Source: Diplolepis rosae
Lineage: Eukaryota > Arthropoda > Insecta > Hymenoptera > Diplolepididae
Direction: 5' to 3'
Length of the DNA: 64,000 bases
Assembly: GCA_030998225.1 (NCBI GenBank)
Contig: JAPYXD010000704.1
Coordinates: 9,052,001 to 9,116,000 of the forward strand
A model generated the notes under the pieces. The model had not been told where the DNA came from. It made no database searches and worked only from the letters and a program-made list of their open reading frames with translations. Position numbers and translations under genes: made by a program. Shown one piece after another: positions 60,281-64,000 of this stretch. How positions within the stretch are numbered: the stretch's first letter is position 1; each line of letters begins with the position of its first letter.

Positions 60281-60344
60281 GATACCTAAAAACACTTTTG
60301 AGAGGAAATGTCGACAGTTCCTCTCAAAAGTGTTTTTGGGTATC
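60281..60344 (+). other. 64-nt hairpin next to the Tc1-like MITE
   Basis: GATACCTAAAAACACTTTTG, continued by AGAGGA, pairs with its mirror ending GGGTATC over 26 bp with one G-U wobble around a loop of about 12 bases. The shape is miRNA-precursor-like but could equally be the stump of a foldback element. Confidence 0.55.
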
Positions 60345-60355
60345 CCACATATATG

Positions 60356-60672
60356 CCCTATTGAAAAAGACGACGTTGGAAAAGACGTCGTAAAATACGT
60401 TGTAAATGACATCGAAAACTACGTCTTAAACAACGTCGTAAACTATATCGGAAACGACTTCGTAAACTATACCGTAATTTAATTTAATTAATGTGTCAAA
60501 ACTTTACTTTTAGACTGCTCCTTATTGAAAAAGATGACGTTAAAAAAGGAATCGTAAACCACATCGTACCCGCTTCAAGATTACGACGTCGTTTCCGACA
60601 TAGTTTACGATGTCATTTAAGACGTAGTTTACGATGTCTTTTCGAATTCGAACGTCTTCTTTTGCAATAGGG
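60356..60672. mobile_element. 0.32-kb MITE with CCCTATTG ends and GTAAACTACGTC-type interior
   Basis: The ends CCCTATTGAAAAAGACGACG and the mirrored CGTCTTCTTTTGCAATAGGG are imperfect inverted repeats. The interior contains many short units like CGTCGTAAACTA in one half and their reverse complements in the other. No convincing target duplication was seen. Confidence 0.65.
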
Positions 60673-60864
60673 TGGTGTTGTATCCTTCACGAATGTGGTG
60701 TTCATTTTATATTCAAAAAACTAATTTAAGTACTTTGTGCTTGTGTGTGCATTTGATGAGTAGCGGTTTTGCAGTCATACTTTCCACGAATCTGCCGAAT
60801 AGGAGTTCTTTTTCTTTCTTTCCTTTTTTCTCACTCCAACCAATGTCACCTTTACCGTGGAGAC

Positions 60865-62021
60865 GTTCCACAAAAGGTGAACCACTGCACTGCCTTCAAT
60901 GACAGGTATTATGTTTTTTTAATTTTTAGCGTTAATAAATAAAATGATTCCATATGTCCATTACCCTTTAACGTTATTTTTAACGTAGAATAAGAATAAA
61001 AAATTTTGAATATTTATTTTGCCTCATTCATGAGTTATACTGCTACTTTACGATTATTATAATAAATAAATATATAAATATTATTATAAATAAAATAAAA
61101 TTTGAGTTTATAATTTTTTAATATGAAATTATTAAATATTATTAATTTTATATATTCAGAATAAAAATAAAAATATTATTATTATTAATGTTATTAGTAT
61201 TATTTTATTTTGCTGTAAATAAAGTATCACTGAAAAGCTTGTAAGCTTCACTTTACGTTTTTTAAGTGGATTATCTATTTCCGTAAGGTCCTCTTGATAT
61301 GGATGATTCTCATCCTCAGAATTGTATTTTTTAATCGATTCCACTTTGCAGACGTTTCTTAACATAAATGAAACAATAAGTTAGTATAATTATAAAACAA
61401 TTTGATCAGAATCACAACAAGAGAGGTTATATATACTCTTTTAAGGCTTTTAAGGTTCGCCATCTTGAATATGTAATTAACTACAGTTTTCTACGTATTT
61501 CACGTCATTTATGAAATTTACATAGAAAACCTCAAGTTACGCGTAACATTGCAACCCTGTGTATAACTAAAATAGTTCTTAAGGTGCCATCCCATGACTG
61601 CAGAAAACGAACAGCCAATTACAGAACACCTTTAAGAAGAAAGCAATCTAAAGATCTTCTGTAACTGGCAGTCCCTTTTCTGCTTTGCGCTTTCTGCTGT
61701 CATGGGATTTCACCTTTAGGGTCTATTTAACCTTCTGTTGGTCGATCGTCTGCCAGCAGATGCAAGAAAGAAGGACATATGGTTCTAAATCATCAAGAGT
61801 GAGATAGACGAAAATTCACTAGAATAGAGAACTTTGTTTATCTCTGTTTTATCCATTTGACTTATATGTTGCATTAACGGGATCAAGCTAGAATCGTGAA
61901 ATACGGGCTGATGCATGCTCCTGGTTCGCGCGACCCGCTAGAGGCGTATTCTGTATTATTCGCTATTTCATGAGAAACATCTTTTTTGTTACTTTTGCAT
62001 CCTTCATAAGTTGAATTTAGC
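60865..62021. other. No gene seen; contains repeat shared with 3.35 kb
   Basis: The first 85 bases are the inverted copy of 3342-3420. The remainder is AT-rich, with an ATT trinucleotide-type patch near 61170-61200 and no supported gene. Confidence 0.45.
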
Positions 62022-62029
62022 GCCTTTTC

Positions 62030-62730
62030 CAGAGCTGGGTAAAATGGTTCTCAAAATGTATTTAAAATGTAAAATGCAAAATAGTTTCGCAAAATCCATT
62101 TAAAATGCAAAATAGAAAATGGTTTCCTATTTTCTATTTAAAATGGAAAATGCAAAATGTATATTTGAAATAGGTTAGTACAAAATGCAAAACGGATTTT
62201 TAATAATACAAAAAATTACATCAAGAATATTTATTATTCTTTGCGGATGTGTTCATTTGCTTTAAGTAGCAATTGCTTCTCGAATATTGCGTCCCCCATG
62301 GATCTTCTTTTTGGGCGCAAAATCATGCCTGCGTAACTAAATAGTAAAATAAAATCAGTGTTTCGAAAAATGGCTGCCTGCGGGAGCAGCGCGTGTTGGC
62401 TTCCCGCTGGAGAAATTCTGCCATCGGCTGTAAACTGGCGCGCGATTCAATATCGGATTAAATGAATTCGATTTTAAATCGCGCGCCAAATTTTGACCAA
62501 TGACAGCATTTCTCCGGTGGGAAGCCAACATGTGCTTTTACTTGTCCAGGGCAGAACCAAAAAAAACTAGAAAATAGTATCTTAAGTTGAAAATAGGTTC
62601 AAAACCTATTTAAAATGGAAAATGCAAAATGGTTTCCTTCTTCCTATTTAAAATGGAAAATGGAAAATGGCATTTTGCATTTCAAATAGGTATTTGAAAT
62701 GGATTCACTTGAAATAGGTACCCAGCTCTG
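62030..62730. mobile_element. 0.70-kb hAT-like MITE with 8-bp target duplication
   Basis: The terminal inverted repeats CAGAGCTGGGTA and TACCCAGCTCTG are perfect, and the same eight bases GCCTTTTC lie on both sides (62022-62029 and 62731-62738). An 8-bp duplication and CAG...CTG ends define hAT elements. Subterminal regions repeat AAATGGAAAATGCAAAATG-type units. The centre holds a second palindrome around GATCGCGCGCC-like arms (TGGCGCGCGATTCAATATC and its mirror) and mirrored TTGGCTTCCC phrases. No transposase: non-autonomous. Confidence 0.92.
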
Positions 62731-62789
62731 GCCTTTTCTATCGTCGGACTATCCATTTTAGCGCGAAATTAGAATAATATTGTTATTAA

Positions 62790-63436
62790 GATAGTCCGGT
62801 AGCGATCAAATGAGCAACTATAACAATTTTTCGAAAATTTTTCATGCGCGTTGCAAAATTCCGAACATTGTGCGGAAAAAAATTTTCCGTTATAATTTAC
62901 TATCAATACCTATAATGACTGGAAAAAAAAAATGTTTTCCATTAATTTACAATCTTTATTTGACTCTTGGAGTATTTCTTTCGGTGAACTTCGGCAATCA
63001 TCGCGCTGCGCCTATCACTCGGGATCCTCGAGATCCAATATCCAATCGCGAACTCACCCGACGAGATGACAACTATGGTGTTATCGTCAGCTGAGCGGAA
63101 ATATGGATTCCACTTTCTTTTTATTCTTGTTTTCTGGCGTTTATTTCGAAATAACTTTCTGAGATATACGGTAAAATACGATTTTGAAAGAAAAATTAAT
63201 ATTCTTATGAAATTTCTCAACGGTTCCATAGTTTTCCGGAACGCCGCCACCAGAAAATTTTTCGCAAATTCGTGATATTAAAATTAAAATTCCATATTTC
63301 AAGACGTGATAATTCAAAATTTAATACGGTAAAACTCAAAATGGCAGAGGACTTTTCGATCGGGAGGAGTCTAATATATCGATATATGGAATAAAATAGG
63401 GCACTTAACCACCCCCCTTCCCACTACCGGACTACC
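62790..63436. mobile_element. TTAA-flanked element (piggyBac-like MITE?)
   Basis: TTAA at 62786-62789 and 63437-63440 flanks a segment whose ends are GATAGTCCGGTAG and CTACCGGACTACC, inverted repeats matching at 12 of 13 positions. TTAA target duplication is characteristic of piggyBac elements, though their ends usually begin with CCC, so the class is provisional. The open frames of about 95-100 codons inside overlap on both strands and show no transposase motif. Confidence 0.6.
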
Positions 63437-63460
63437 TTAATTGAGTTCGAATAAAATCAT

Positions 63461-64000
63461 CTATTTAGAGTTCTTAAATTCTCGAGAATTTAATTTCATG
63501 TAATATAACCGAGAATATTACAGAATTTAAAGAATATAAGAGAATATAAAGGGAATTTTGAGAATTTGTGGTTTAAATAATTATTTAGCAATATTTTGAG
63601 TACATTTATAGTTAAATAAGACGCGCTCACTTATATAAATATATTTTTATAAAGAAGAACCTAAGAACAGGTTTACTATTAATATATTAAAATTATATAC
63701 TGTTGAAATTTGAGGTTATGTTCATTTTGAATTTAATACACTGAATACTAAAAATCTTAAATTAATATTATACTTGAATTTATATTATCTATATAATTAT
63801 AGAATATATAAAAAATCCTTTATTATAAAATAAAATTTATATAACATACATATAATAATCATATTAAAATATATATATTAATTTATGAAAATTCAAATTT
63901 TAAAGGAGCAAAACAGTTTTTATTTTTTCTTGCATTTTCCGGGATTGCTGTTGGTCACGGAATTTATAAATCAGCAGGGAAAGTCAAGTAAAATTTTAAA
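63461..64000 (+). repeat. Dispersed repeat, copy 2 (uninterrupted, runs off window)
   Basis: It matches 10775-11770 without the 450-bp MITE, and so supplies the empty site for that insertion near 63695-63700. It continues to the end of the window. Confidence 0.8.

Noticed and set aside
62810..63275. Overlapping open frames of about 70-100 codons on both strands
   Set aside because: They lie in the TTAA-flanked element and show no transposase or other motif; overlap on opposite strands suggests chance.

Overview
The window looks like a stretch of insect nuclear genome. It is AT-rich, has spliceosomal introns with GT-AG borders, holds one long conserved housekeeping gene (beta-spectrin, whose protein reads like insect beta-Spec almost throughout), and is otherwise packed with insect-type transposable-element relics (mariner, Tc1-like, hAT-like, TTAA-flanked and an RNase H-bearing LINE). 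The order of insect cannot be fixed from the sequence; a holometabolous insect is a reasonable guess only.

Layout. 1-5.2 kb: a composite inverted repeat split by a dead mariner element, itself carrying a small MITE-like insert. 5.2-10.5 kb: a giant foldback structure with 111-bp tandem repeats in both arms and a second palindrome inserted in its right arm. 10.8-11.8 kb: a dispersed repeat interrupted by a 450-bp MITE; an uninterrupted copy lies at 63.5-64 kb. 12.5-13.3 kb: a GATA-rich degenerate satellite. 13.3-29 kb: no coding gene supported, but a candidate promoter and non-coding first exon near 15.35 kb and many foldback repeats.

29.07-42.1 kb (+): the beta-spectrin gene. It has a short first coding exon, one giant 5.9-kb exon (actin-binding CH domains plus nearly all spectrin repeats), several small exons, at least two in-frame cassette exons, the PH-domain exons, and several possible 3' ends. 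In one intron, on the opposite strand, sits an intact two-exon typical 2-Cys peroxiredoxin gene (38.9-39.7 kb). The same intron region also holds a 0.97-kb palindrome and a tRNA-like fragment.

42.8-52 kb: AT-rich DNA without a supported gene, with foldback repeats at 48.6-50.9 kb, a transposase relic and a MITE. 52.2-57.4 kb (-): a decayed LINE with a gag-like ORF1, an APE endonuclease, a damaged reverse transcriptase and an RNase H with a terminal zinc knuckle. 57.6-64 kb: a 184-bp near-perfect palindrome, a Tc1-like foldback MITE, a hAT-like MITE with an 8-bp target duplication, a TTAA-flanked element, and the second copy of the 10.8-kb repeat.

The two host genes have no evident functional link; the peroxiredoxin is simply nested. 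The dominant theme is long inverted repeats: about fifteen, at least one inside a transcribed intron, so the region could yield long RNA hairpins.
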